Shown here in pieces: positions 44,664 to 53,726 of a stretch of 64,000 bases of DNA. How positions within the stretch are numbered: position 1 is the stretch's first letter; each line of letters opens with the position of its first letter. Under the pieces are notes generated by a model, which worked only from the letters and a program-made list of their open reading frames with translations, did no database searches and had not been told where the DNA came from. A program made the position numbers and the translations under genes. Source of the stretch: Cellvibrio fontiphilus (GTDB lineage: Bacteria; Pseudomonadota; Gammaproteobacteria; Pseudomonadales; Cellvibrionaceae); assembly GCF_035317345.1 (NCBI RefSeq), contig NZ_JAYKTU010000007.1. The stretch is one strand, 5' to 3'.

Positions 44664-47291
44664 ATGAAAAGCGCTGAAATTCGCAACGCATTTTTAAAAT
44701 ACTTTGAAACTAAAGGGCACACCATTGTCGCTAGTAGTTCATTGGTGCCAGCTAATGACCCCACCCTTTTGTTTACCAATGCGGGTATGAATCAGTTTAA
44801 AGATGTGTTCTTGGGTGGTGATAAACGTCCCTATACCCGCGCTACCAGCTCCCAGCGCTGTGTGCGTGCAGGCGGTAAACACAATGATTTGGAAAATGTG
44901 GGTTACACAGCTCGCCATCACACCTTTTTTGAGATGCTCGGCAACTTCAGTTTTGGCGATTACTTCAAGCGGGATGCTATTACCTATGCATGGGAGTTTT
45001 TGACATCCAAAGACTGGTTGAATATTCCGGCGGAAAAGCTTTGGGTGACTGTTTATGCTTCCGATGATGAAGCCTATGACATCTGGAATAAAGAGGTGGG
45101 CATACCTGCAGAACGCCTGATTCGTATAGGTGACAACAAGGGTGCTCCTTACGCATCAGATAATTTCTGGGCAATGGGTGATACTGGCCCCTGCGGGCCT
45201 TGCACTGAAATATTCTACGATCATGGCGCTGATATTTGGGGTGGGCCTCCAGGCTCACCGGAAGAGGATGGGGATCGCTATATCGAGATCTGGAATAACG
45301 TATTCATGCAATTTAACCGTACCGCCGATGGTGTCCTGCACCCATTGCCAGCGCCTTCTGTAGATACGGGTATGGGTTTGGAGCGCATCTCAGCAGTTAT
45401 GCAGCACGTCCATTCCAATTATGAAATTGATTTATTCCAGCATTTATTGGCGGCCGCGGCTAAGGAAACTGGCAATCACGACATGGAAAATAAATCCTTA
45501 CGTGTCATTGCCGATCATATTCGCTCTTGCGCATTCCTGATCAGTGACGGCGTTACTCCCTCTAATGAGGGGCGAGGATATGTATTGCGTCGTATTATTC
45601 GTCGCGCTATTCGCCATGGTCATCAGCTTGGGCAAAAGCAACCTTTTTTCCACAAGCTAGCAAAGGCTTTGGCTGAGGTGATGGGTGATGCATACCCTGA
45701 GTTGAACAAAAATCAGGCCCAGATAGAGCGAGTGCTGCTCCAAGAAGAAGAACAATTTGAAAAAACGCTCGATAAGGGAATGGCGGTCCTAGAGGATGCT
45801 TTTAGTCAATTATCTGGTTCTGTCGTGCCCGGCAAAGTTGTGTTCACGCTTTATGATACCTATGGTTTTCCGGTTGATCTCACCGCCGATATAGCGCGTG
45901 AGCGTGGATTGAATATCGATCAAGAGGGCTATGAGGCCGCTATGGCTGAACAGCGTGCTCGTGCACGTGCTGCTGGAAGTTTTAAGGTGGATTACAGTGC
46001 GGCCGGTCTTGATTTGCCAGTAACAGAATTTCTCGGTTACGGCACTTTGGTGGAACAGGGTAATGTGCTTGCATTATTGCAAAATGGTAAAAAAGTCGAC
46101 CGGTTGGTTGAAGGGCAAGATGGAATTGTACTCTTAGATAAAACCCCTTTCTATGCAGAGTCAGGTGGTCAAGCTGGCGACTGCGGTTATTTGGAGTTGG
46201 GTGGTAATCGTGTTGAAGTGCGTGATTGCCAGAAACAGGGTTCTTCACACTTGCATTTGGTTCGTGTGCTGCAAGGTGCTATCTCTTTGGGTGACTTGGT
46301 TGCTGCGAAAGTGGACGCTGGTGTGCGACAGGCTACAGCTTTAAATCACTCCGCAACCCATCTTTTGCATGCTGCTTTGCGTAAAGTATTAGGCTCTCAT
46401 GTTACCCAGAAAGGTTCTCTGGTCGATTCTGAGCGCCTCCGTTTTGACTTCTCGCATTTTGAAGCTGTAACTGCTGAGCAGTTAAAAACTATTGAAAATC
46501 TGGTGAATGACCAGATTCGCGCCAACTCAGCGGTTGCTACCGAGCTTTGCGATATGGAGGCTGCCAAAGCCAAGGGCGCTATGGCCTTATTCGGTGAGAA
46601 GTATGGCGATACCGTGCGGGTATTAACCATGGGTGATGGTTTCTCCGTCGAACTGTGTGGAGGCACGCACGTGAGTCGTACTGGTGATATTGGTTTGCTG
46701 CGAATCACAAGCGAATCAGGCGTTGCTGCTGGCATTCGCCGCGTTGAGGCAATCACTGGTAGTAGGGCATTGGCTTTATTTGATCAAGTTGAGTCTCTGG
46801 TGGATTCCGCGAGTCGAAGTTTGAAGGCGAATCGCGATTCCTTAGTTGAAAAGCTCGAGGCTTTGATCGCCCAGAATCGTAAATTAGAAAAAGACCTTGC
46901 CAATTTGAAAACAAAGCTGGCTACTGCTGGTAACGGTGATGCCTTGTCTAGTGCTGTTGATGTCGCAGGAATAAAAGTTTTGGTGTTAAACCTGGAAGGT
47001 GCAGATGCCAAGTCTCTGCGTGATACAGCGGATCAATTTAAAAACAAGTTGGGTTCCGCAGTAATCTTGCTTGCTGCAGTTGAAGATGGCAAAGCATCTC
47101 TCATCGCAAGCGTCACCCAGGATATCACCTCTAAAATCAAGGCTGGTGAATTGGTTGCTTATGTTGCGGCCCAAATTGGTGGCAAGGGCGGTGGTCGTCC
47201 TGACATGGCGCAAGGTGGTGGAACTGAGTTGGCTAGCCTTGATGCAGCACTTGCATCGGTGGTGCCATGGGTTAGCAATTTTCTGAAATAG
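44664..47291 (+). CDS. alaS: Alanyl-tRNA synthetase
   Basis: AlaS charges tRNA-Ala. The 875-residue protein matches E. coli (876) and has the class II catalytic region (FTNAGMNQFKDVFLG, GDTGPCGPCTEIFYD, DTGMGLERI), the editing domain with HSATHLLHAALRKVLG and ELCGGTHVSRTGDIG, and the C-terminal C-Ala domain with GKGGGRPDMAQGGG. lysC and csrA follow on the same strand, an order shared with Pseudomonas. Confidence 0.97.
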   Translation: MKSAEIRNAFLKYFETKGHTIVASSSLVPANDPTLLFTNAGMNQFKDVFLGGDKRPYTRATSSQRCVRAGGKHNDLENVGYTARHHTFFEMLGNFSFGDYFKRDAITYAWEFLTSKDWLNIPAEKLWVTVYASDDEAYDIWNKEVGIPAERLIRIGDNKGAPYASDNFWAMGDTGPCGPCTEIFYDHGADIWGGPPGSPEEDGDRYIEIWNNVFMQFNRTADGVLHPLPAPSVDTGMGLERISAVMQHVHSNYEIDLFQHLLAAAAKETGNHDMENKSLRVIADHIRSCAFLISDGVTPSNEGRGYVLRRIIRRAIRHGHQLGQKQPFFHKLAKALAEVMGDAYPELNKNQAQIERVLLQEEEQFEKTLDKGMAVLEDAFSQLSGSVVPGKVVFTLYDTYGFPVDLTADIARERGLNIDQEGYEAAMAEQRARARAAGSFKVDYSAAGLDLPVTEFLGYGTLVEQGNVLALLQNGKKVDRLVEGQDGIVLLDKTPFYAESGGQAGDCGYLELGGNRVEVRDCQKQGSSHLHLVRVLQGAISLGDLVAAKVDAGVRQATALNHSATHLLHAALRKVLGSHVTQKGSLVDSERLRFDFSHFEAVTAEQLKTIENLVNDQIRANSAVATELCDMEAAKAKGAMALFGEKYGDTVRVLTMGDGFSVELCGGTHVSRTGDIGLLRITSESGVAAGIRRVEAITGSRALALFDQVESLVDSASRSLKANRDSLVEKLEALIAQNRKLEKDLANLKTKLATAGNGDALSSAVDVAGIKVLVLNLEGADAKSLRDTADQFKNKLGSAVILLAAVEDGKASLIASVTQDITSKIKAGELVAYVAAQIGGKGGGRPDMAQGGGTELASLDAALASVVPWVSNFLK

Positions 47292-47441
47292 AGGTAAATA
47301 GAGGCGATTCAAATGGGATTAATCTGTTTTTGTCGCCCATTTGGGTTAACTTTTGTCGCAATCTGGTGTTTAATTGGCGCCTTTTTCGTGATCTAGTTAG
47401 TAAATAATCGCAATCGTCAATTGATAGAAGGATTGGCTGTA

Positions 47442-48689
47442 ATGAGCTTATTGGTTCAGAAATACGGTGGCACCTCCGTCGGTTCCATTGAGCGTATTGA
47501 GCAAGTTGCTGATAAGGTAGCTGGGTTTCGTGCGCAAGGGCACGATATGGTAGTGGTGTTGTCCGCTATGAGTGGCGAGACTAATCGTTTGATTGGTTTG
47601 GCCCAGCAGGTTCAGGAAACTCCGGATCCACGCGAGCTGGATGTTTTGGTTTCTACCGGTGAACAGGTAACCATCGCTCTGTTGTGTATGGCATTAAAAA
47701 AACGTGGTGTTGATGCTCGTTCCTACACCGGTTCACAGGTTCGTATTTTGACGGATAGTTCCTTCACAAAAGCGCGTATTCAGTCGATTGATGAAGAGAA
47801 TATGCGTGCTGATCTCAAAGCTGGTCGCGTTGTCGTGGTTGCCGGCTTCCAAGGTGTTGATGAGCAGGGCAATATCACTACCCTTGGTCGTGGTGGCTCA
47901 GATACAACGGGTGTTGCACTTGCTGCTGCGCTAAGTGCTGACGAATGCCAGATCTATACAGATGTGGATGGCGTATACACCACTGATCCTCGCGTGTGTG
48001 AGCGTGCGCGTCGCTTGGAAAAAATTACCTTTGAAGAAATGCTTGAAATGGCGAGTCAGGGCTCCAAAGTACTGCAAATTCGCTCTGTAGAGTTTGCTGG
48101 AAAATATAAAGTGCCGTTGCGCGTATTACACAGTTTCAAAGAAGGCCCTGGAACCCTGATTACCCTCGACGAGGAAGACTCAACTATGGAACAACCAATT
48201 GTTTCCGGTATTGCATTTAATCGTGATGAAGCCAAAGTAACCGTAGCTGGCGTACCTGATACTCCCGGCGTAGCAGCAAAGATTCTTGCTCCAATCGGTG
48301 CGGCAAATATTGAAGTTGATGTTATTGTGCAGAACGTATCCGCCGATGGCACCACCGATTTGACTTTCACTGTCCACAAGAACGACATGAACAAAGCAGT
48401 GTCAGTGTTAGAGGCAGTGGCAAAAGACATAGGCGCCCGTGAAGTTCGCAGTGACGACAAGGTTGCTAAAGTTTCTATCGTAGGCGTTGGTATGCGCTCA
48501 CATGCTGGTGTCGCATCGCGTATGTTCACTGCACTTGCAGAGGATCGTATCAATATCCAAATGATCACTACATCTGAAATTAAAATCTCTGTGATCATTG
48601 ATGAGCGTTACTTGGAGTTGGCTGTGCGTAGTCTGCACACCGCTTTTGGTTTGGATGCCGAACCGTCAGAAGGCCGCGTAAGGGGCTAA
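47442..48689 (+). CDS. lysC: Aspartate kinase with ACT regulatory domains
   Basis: LysC phosphorylates aspartate, the first step to lysine, threonine and methionine. From the ATG at 47442 (AAGGA ribosome site) it has 415 residues. The kinase part begins LLVQKYGGTSVG and includes the nucleotide-binding TLGRGGSDTTGVALAAAL and YTDVDGVYTTDPRV. Two ACT domains fill about residues 265-415 and should mediate feedback inhibition by lysine and/or threonine. An internal start (48186) may yield a separate beta subunit. The in-frame start at 47421 lacks family support. Confidence 0.95.
   Translation: MSLLVQKYGGTSVGSIERIEQVADKVAGFRAQGHDMVVVLSAMSGETNRLIGLAQQVQETPDPRELDVLVSTGEQVTIALLCMALKKRGVDARSYTGSQVRILTDSSFTKARIQSIDEENMRADLKAGRVVVVAGFQGVDEQGNITTLGRGGSDTTGVALAAALSADECQIYTDVDGVYTTDPRVCERARRLEKITFEEMLEMASQGSKVLQIRSVEFAGKYKVPLRVLHSFKEGPGTLITLDEEDSTMEQPIVSGIAFNRDEAKVTVAGVPDTPGVAAKILAPIGAANIEVDVIVQNVSADGTTDLTFTVHKNDMNKAVSVLEAVAKDIGAREVRSDDKVAKVSIVGVGMRSHAGVASRMFTALAEDRINIQMITTSEIKISVIIDERYLELAVRSLHTAFGLDAEPSEGRVRG
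48171..48188 (+). promoter_or_regulatory. Possible internal ribosome site and start for a LysC beta subunit
   Basis: Within lysC, GAGGA at 48171-48175 lies 10 bases before an in-frame ATG at 48186 (MEQPIVSGIAFN), exactly at the join between the kinase domain and the ACT domains. The product would be about 167 residues, like the in-frame beta subunits of Bacillus and Corynebacterium aspartokinases. Confidence 0.5.
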
Positions 48690-48842
48690 GCTTTCTACAA
48701 CAACGGTTTAGTTAAGGTGTATGAGTTGTTTTGTCTGTGATGGTTGCAGGCTGAAAAATGTTAGGGTTTTCTTCCCTTTCGTGAAAAGTAGTCAATACTT
48801 AATTCCAGGCACTTGGTTGTCAGGACGCGATAGGGGGTGTTC

Positions 48843-48907
48843 GGAGACCGGTGGTGGCAAGGGGTGTCTAAGTCGGGCTCTTACAGGATGAGTGAAGGAG
48901 ATTAAAA
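48843..48907 (+). promoter_or_regulatory. csrA leader with GGA motifs, possible self-regulation
   Basis: Three GGA motifs (48843, 48886 and 48897) occur in the last 65 bases before the csrA ATG. The last one, AAGGA, is part of the Shine-Dalgarno sequence. CsrA binds GGA in RNA leaders, and E. coli csrA is repressed by its own product this way. The match is by position and motif only. Confidence 0.4.
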
Positions 48908-49099
48908 ATGTTAATTCTGACTCGCCGTATTGGCGAAACCTTGATGGTAGGTGACGAAGTTACTGTTACTGTTTTAGGTGTGAAAGGCAACCAGGTTCGT
49001 ATTGGTGTCAATGCGCCTAAAGATATCGCAGTTCATCGCGAAGAAATTTATCAGCGTATTCAGCGTGAAAAGCAAAATCAGGAAGAGCAAGACAATTAA
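48908..49099 (+). CDS. csrA: Carbon storage regulator CsrA
   Basis: CsrA is a small dimeric RNA-binding protein that represses or stabilises target mRNAs and controls central carbon flux, biofilm and motility. The 63-residue protein begins with the canonical MLILTRRIGETLMVGD, has VKGNQVRIGVNAPK and the HREEIYQRIQ helix carrying the arginine used in RNA binding. A good GAAGGAG ribosome site precedes it. The order lysC-csrA-tRNA-Ser is typical for gammaproteobacteria. Confidence 0.97.
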   Translation: MLILTRRIGETLMVGDEVTVTVLGVKGNQVRIGVNAPKDIAVHREEIYQRIQREKQNQEEQDN

Positions 49100-49257
49100 C
49101 TGTTTTACGCTTCCTTGTTTTTCAATTGCGCGGCGATATGAGAAATCATTCGCCGCGTAGCTGTTTATAGAGTCTGATTTTTTATTGAGCAAAAAGCACA
49201 AGCCTTGACAGGAAATTTTAAAAATTTTGTTTTTATGCCTTAATTTCTTTTCCAAGA

Positions 49258-49286
49258 CTTTGATTTTTAGAGAATTATGGTATGAT
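49258..49286 (+). promoter_or_regulatory. Probable promoter of tRNA-Ser
   Basis: An extended -10 (TG-G-TATGAT, hexamer at 49281-49286) lies 44 bases before the tRNA. A weak -35 is possible as CTTTGA at 49258 with a 17-base spacer. The expected start near 49293 gives a leader of about 38 bases. Confidence 0.5.
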
Positions 49287-49330
49287 GCGGCACCTACTGA
49301 GGCAGAGCTAGATTTGCTGAAGTAGACGTG

Positions 49331-49420
49331 GAGAAGTGGCCGAGTGGCCGAAGGCACTCCCCTGCTAAGGGAGCATACCTCAAAAGGGTATCGGGGGTTC
49401 GACTCCCCCCTTCTCCGCCA
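49331..49420 (+). tRNA. tRNA-Ser(GCU)
   Basis: The 90-base gene has a 7-base acceptor stem (GGAGAAG at 49331-49337, CTTCTCC at 49410-49416), G73 and an encoded CCA. The anticodon stem CTCCC/GGGAG surrounds loop CTGCTAA with anticodon GCT at 49365-49367. A long variable arm, typical of serine tRNAs, and a T arm GGGGG-TTCGACT-CCCCC are present. It reads AGC and AGU codons. Confidence 0.97.
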
Positions 49421-49433
49421 TTGAATTCAAACA

Positions 49434-49470
49434 AAAAGCCCAATCGCAAGATTGGGCTTTTTGTTTTTTT
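49434..49470 (+). terminator. Intrinsic terminator after tRNA-Ser
   Basis: AAGCCCAATC (49436-49445) and GATTGGGCTT (49450-49459) form a perfect 10-base stem with loop GCAA, followed by TTTGTTTTTTT. Confidence 0.92.
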
Positions 49471-49498
49471 ATTGCCATAAAAAATTATTTGCCAGACG

Positions 49499-49531
49499 CG
49501 TAGGTTGGTGCTGAGCGCAGCGATGCCCAAC
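49499..49531. repeat. REP-like repeat element
   Basis: This 33-base segment, starting CGTAGGTTGG and ending TGCCCAAC, resembles a family of short extragenic repeats common in gammaproteobacteria with the pattern GTAGGTTGGG...GAGCGCAGCGAA...CCCAAC. It can fold back imperfectly (GTTGG with CCAAC). Only one copy is visible in the window. A separate small hairpin AACACAA/TTGTGTT follows at 49529-49548. Confidence 0.5.
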
Positions 49532-49596
49532 ACAAACATCCTTGTGTTTAATGAATTCTTTAAAAAGAATAGGCAAAGCTTTGCAAAATCAAAGCA

Positions 49597-49628
49597 ATAA
49601 AAAAGGCCAGTGCATAACCACTGGCCTT
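49597..49628 (-). terminator. Intrinsic terminator after valS
   Basis: AAGGCCAGTG (49603-49612) and CACTGGCCTT (49619-49628) form a perfect 10-base stem with a 6-base loop. On the minus strand the hairpin is followed by a T run (A's on the plus strand), 24 bases after the valS stop. Confidence 0.88.
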
Positions 49629-49651
49629 CAAGCTTTTTGTACGGCAAAAAA

Positions 49652-52507
49652 TTATAGCGCACTAATCTTTTGAATCTGCTCGCGCAATTTTTCTACCGCA
49701 ATTTTATTTTCTGCCACACGGCTGCGCTCATTGGCAACTACTTCAGCAGGTGCTTTTGCTACAAACGCCTCATTGCCAAGTTTGGCTTCAGTTCGCTCAA
49801 TATCCTGCATTAATTTATTGCTCTCTTTGGTGAGCCGCGTAATTTCTGCGGTTTTATCGATAAGACCTGCCATGGGTACCATAATTTCCATTTGGCCAAC
49901 GAGCGTGGTAGCAGACATGGGTTCTTCATCACCTGAATTAAGCCAGGTCACGCTTTCCAATGAGGCTAATTTTTTCAAGAATTGTTGATTGCTGATAAGG
50001 CGTTGTTGATCTTCACTGCTGCCATTTTTGAATAGCACTGCAATATCTCTAGCGGGCGATATGTTCATTTCGCCACGAATATTACGCACACCCAAAATAA
50101 CCGCTTGTAACCACTCGACATCGCTCAATGCCTGCTGATCGATTTTGCTTTCATCAGCTTGCGGATAGGGCGCATGCATAATGAATTCACCAGTGGCACC
50201 GGAGAGCGGCTTAATTTTTTGCCAGATTTCTTCAGTAATAAACGGCATTAAGGGGTGTGCCAAACGCAAAATCGTTTCCAGTACTCGAATCAGAGTGCGA
50301 CGAGTACCTTTTTTCTGTGCGGCAGTGGCATCTGCATTCCAGATAACAGGTTTGGATAATTCCAAATACCAATCGCAGTATTCATTCCAGATGAATTCAT
50401 AAATAGCTTGCGCTGCTAAATCCAAACGATAACTATCCAAATACTCAGCAACGGATTTTTCCGCTAATTGCAATTTGCTGATAATCCAGCGATCCGCAAC
50501 AGACAATTCAAAATCAGTCGCGCCATCTTGTCCGCAATCTTGTCCTTCGCAATGCATTAATACATAGCGGGTCGCATTCCAGATTTTGTTGCAGAAATTG
50601 CGGTAGCCCTCTACGCGACCCATATCAAATTTTATATCGCGGCCTGTTGATGCGAGAGAGCAAAAGGTAAAGCGCAGTGCATCGGTGCCGTAGGCTTGAA
50701 TGCCTTCGGGAAACTCCTTGCGAGTTTGTTTTTCGATTTTGGCGGCGTCTTTGGGGTTCATCAGGCCGGTGGTGCGTTTTTGCACCAGGGTTTCCAGATC
50801 AATCCCGTCTATGATATCCAGCGGGTCGAGTACGTTGCCCTTGGATTTGGACATCTTTTGGCCTTGGCTGTCGCGCACTAAGCCGTGCACATAAACGGTT
50901 TTAAAAGGAATCTGCGGCGTGCCGTCCTCATGTTTCACCAAATGCATGGTAAGCATGATCATGCGCGCAACCCAAAAGAAAATAATATCGAAGCCAGTTA
51001 CCAACAAATCTGTTGGATGAAATTTTTTCAAAAATTCAGTTTGCTCTGGCCAGCCGAGCGTAGAGAAAGTCCAGAGGCCTGAGCTGAACCAGGTGTCCAA
51101 AACATCCTCATCTTGGTGTAGTGTCACATCGTCACCAAGTCTATATTTGCTGCGCACTTCGGCTTCATTGCGTCCTACATAGACTTTACCGCTTGCGTCA
51201 TACCATGCAGGAATACGGTGGCCCCACCACAGTTGTCGACTGATGCACCAATCCTGAATGTCGCGCATCCAGGAGAAATACATATTTTCGTATTGTTTGG
51301 GCACAAATTGAATGCGGCCATCTTCTACGGCTGCGATGGCAGGTTCTGCCAGAGGTTTAGTGCTCACATACCATTGGTCGGTAAGCCAGGGTTCAATAAC
51401 AACACCTGAGCGATCGCCGCGCGGTACTTTCAATGCGTGGTCATCAATTTTTTCAAGTAACTCCGCATTTTCAAATGCTGCAACAATTTGTTTGCGCGCC
51501 TCATAGCGATCAAGGCCAGCATATTGTGTGGGTAGGGCGCAATCCAGTTGGGTATTGAGGCTGCCATCCAAATTAAAAATTTGAGCTGTTGATAGTACAG
51601 CCGCGTTTTTATCCAGCACATTAATCAGCGGAAGATTGTGGCGTTTACCAACTTCATAATCGTTAAAGTCATGCGCAGGAGTGATTTTTACGCAGCCGGT
51701 ACCAAATTCACGATCAACATAATCATCGGCAATAATTGGAATCAAACGATTAACCAATGGCAACAATACAAATTTTCCGATAAGGGATTTGTAGCGTTCG
51801 TCCTCCGGGTGAACGGCAACGGCACTATCACCCAGCATGGTTTCCGGACGTGTAGTGGCAACTACTAAATAATTTTTGCCTTCTGCAGTGGTTGCACCAT
51901 CAGCGAGTGGATAGCGTAAATTCCACAGCGAGCCTTTTTCATCGTGGTTTTCAACTTCCAGATCGGAGATAGCGGTGTGCAGTTTGGGGTCCCAATTTAC
52001 CAAGCGTTTGCCGCGATAAATCAATCCATCTTCATAAAGACGAACAAACGCTTCTTGTACGGCTTTGGATAGACCGTCGTCCATTGTAAAGCGCTCACGA
52101 CTCCAGTCCACCGATGAGCCCAAGCGGCGAATTTGACGTGTAATAGTCCCGCCAGATTGTTCTTTCCACTCCCAGACCTTTTCCAGAAATTTATCGCGAC
52201 CCAAATCGTGACGGCTCACACCTTGCGCTGCCAATTGGCGCTCAACAACCATTTGGGTGGCGATGCCTGCGTGGTCAGTGCCAACTTGCCACAGGGTGTC
52301 ATCGCCCTTCATGCGGCGATAGCGGATGAGTGCATCCATGACCGCGTTGTTAAAACCATGGCCCATGTGCAAACTGCCGGTAACGTTGGGTGGCGGTATC
52401 ATGATGCAATAAGGGTTGCCTTCACCGGCGGGCTTGAAACAGCCTTGCTCTTCCCAGGTTTTATACCACTGACGTTCAATAGCATGGGGTTCGTAGGTTT
52501 TTTCCAT
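49652..52507 (-). CDS. valS: Valyl-tRNA synthetase
   Basis: ValS charges tRNA-Val and edits mis-activated threonine. The 951-residue protein equals E. coli in length. The class I motifs are PPNVTGSLHMGHGF near residue 38 (HIGH type) and QKMSKSKGN near residue 552 (KMSKS). An editing domain includes TTRPETMLGDSAVAVHPED. The C-terminal coiled-coil arm, about the last 65 residues, holds ITRLTKESNKLMQDIERTEAKL. It is divergent from the Stealth gene. Confidence 0.97.
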   Translation of the reverse strand: MEKTYEPHAIERQWYKTWEEQGCFKPAGEGNPYCIMIPPPNVTGSLHMGHGFNNAVMDALIRYRRMKGDDTLWQVGTDHAGIATQMVVERQLAAQGVSRHDLGRDKFLEKVWEWKEQSGGTITRQIRRLGSSVDWSRERFTMDDGLSKAVQEAFVRLYEDGLIYRGKRLVNWDPKLHTAISDLEVENHDEKGSLWNLRYPLADGATTAEGKNYLVVATTRPETMLGDSAVAVHPEDERYKSLIGKFVLLPLVNRLIPIIADDYVDREFGTGCVKITPAHDFNDYEVGKRHNLPLINVLDKNAAVLSTAQIFNLDGSLNTQLDCALPTQYAGLDRYEARKQIVAAFENAELLEKIDDHALKVPRGDRSGVVIEPWLTDQWYVSTKPLAEPAIAAVEDGRIQFVPKQYENMYFSWMRDIQDWCISRQLWWGHRIPAWYDASGKVYVGRNEAEVRSKYRLGDDVTLHQDEDVLDTWFSSGLWTFSTLGWPEQTEFLKKFHPTDLLVTGFDIIFFWVARMIMLTMHLVKHEDGTPQIPFKTVYVHGLVRDSQGQKMSKSKGNVLDPLDIIDGIDLETLVQKRTTGLMNPKDAAKIEKQTRKEFPEGIQAYGTDALRFTFCSLASTGRDIKFDMGRVEGYRNFCNKIWNATRYVLMHCEGQDCGQDGATDFELSVADRWIISKLQLAEKSVAEYLDSYRLDLAAQAIYEFIWNEYCDWYLELSKPVIWNADATAAQKKGTRRTLIRVLETILRLAHPLMPFITEEIWQKIKPLSGATGEFIMHAPYPQADESKIDQQALSDVEWLQAVILGVRNIRGEMNISPARDIAVLFKNGSSEDQQRLISNQQFLKKLASLESVTWLNSGDEEPMSATTLVGQMEIMVPMAGLIDKTAEITRLTKESNKLMQDIERTEAKLGNEAFVAKAPAEVVANERSRVAENKIAVEKLREQIQKISAL

Positions 52508-52692
52508 AGCGATTTTGGCTCTCTCGGTCTGTCGCTAACAAGTTTATGTTTGCGAAAATGGCTAAAAATTTGCCCGTGATTATAGCCTTTTGAAGGCTTT
52601 AGTCCCACCAAAACCGGGTTTATTTGCCGGCTGCAAGCTCCGGTCATGGTGTAATATAGCGAATATTTTTTGGCATCTGGTGTGGATGATTT

Positions 52693-53703
52693 ATGACAGA
52701 AGCAATCGTTAATGAAGCAATAGATGCGGTTATTTTATGGGTCGATGGCGCTGATCCCGCCCACGCTGAAAAGTTGAATAATTATTTGGCCTCGATTGGC
52801 AGTGTAAGGCCTGCTGCGGCAAGCAAAACACGTTTCCACAATGCTGGCGAAATAGACTATTGCCTGACTTCGCTGCTGAAGTTTGCCCCCTGGTTGCGGA
52901 CTGTATACATAGTGACTGATAACCAGCGGCCTTCGCTAATGGATAAAATTACAGGGAGTGTTTTTGCAGAAAAGGTGAAGATTGTCGATCATTCGGAAAT
53001 TTTTGCTGGCCACGAAGACTGTTTGCCTAGTTTTAATAGTATGGCTATTAGTAGCTTGTTGTGGCGTATACCTGGATTGGCTGAGCAGTTTATATATTTT
53101 AATGATGATTTTGTAATTATCCGTCCAGTATCGCCTGACGATTTTTTTAGCAATGGAAAAGTGATTCTTCGCGGTCGCTGGAAGAGACTCAGCGCTGCGG
53201 TTCCGGGGAATAAAATGTTCAACGCCCTGCGCAATTTTCTGGGTGGGGGGAGAAAGAAAAATCGTATTAGTTTTTGGGGGTTACAACAGCAATGTGCTGA
53301 ACTTCTTGGTTTTAAAAGCCGATATTTCCGTCTTCCACATGTGCCTCACCCATGGAAGAAATCAACTTGGAATGAATTGTTTTTACAATTTCCAGAAGCT
53401 ATATCGAAAAACATTAAGGCGCATCTGCGAGTTCCGGATCAGTATGTTCCAGAGGGGTTGTCGTCACACTTTCACTTGAAAAATAACCTTGCTGTAGTAA
53501 ATACATCGCCTGTGAATATGCAGCTGAAACCTTCTGATCAATCCTTGTTGCGCATCAAAATGAAACTGCATAATGCAGATAAAAATGAGGCTATTATTTT
53601 CGCTTGTGTACAAAGTATTGAAACGGCGCCTGAAAAAAAACGCCAGCTAATTTTTAACTGGCTGGATAAACGCGTTGGAAAATTAGATGATTTATTGATT
53701 TGA
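52693..53703 (+). CDS. Stealth-family sugar-phosphate transferase
   Basis: The 336-residue protein has the conserved regions of the Stealth family, which move hexose-1-phosphate units onto polysaccharides such as bacterial capsules. CR1 is DAVILWVDGADP at residues 11-22. CR2 runs from RFHNAGEIDYCL to VYIVTDNQRP (about 47-80) and includes the IYFNDDF stretch at 134-140. CR3 has HVPHPWKK at 216-223. There is no membrane segment, so it is cytoplasmic or peripheral. It is convergent with the kinase/barrel gene, 23 bases away, and belongs by context to the envelope glycan locus. The acceptor is unknown. Confidence 0.88.
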   Translation: MTEAIVNEAIDAVILWVDGADPAHAEKLNNYLASIGSVRPAAASKTRFHNAGEIDYCLTSLLKFAPWLRTVYIVTDNQRPSLMDKITGSVFAEKVKIVDHSEIFAGHEDCLPSFNSMAISSLLWRIPGLAEQFIYFNDDFVIIRPVSPDDFFSNGKVILRGRWKRLSAAVPGNKMFNALRNFLGGGRKKNRISFWGLQQQCAELLGFKSRYFRLPHVPHPWKKSTWNELFLQFPEAISKNIKAHLRVPDQYVPEGLSSHFHLKNNLAVVNTSPVNMQLKPSDQSLLRIKMKLHNADKNEAIIFACVQSIETAPEKKRQLIFNWLDKRVGKLDDLLI

Positions 53704-53726
53704 GCGTTTTTTATTGGCACTACAGG

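Noticed and set aside
49294..49662. Minus-strand open frame across tRNA-Ser and its terminator
   Set aside because: It is antisense to the tRNA; the GSRTPDTLLR-like translation is a well-known artefact of tRNA-Ser regions.
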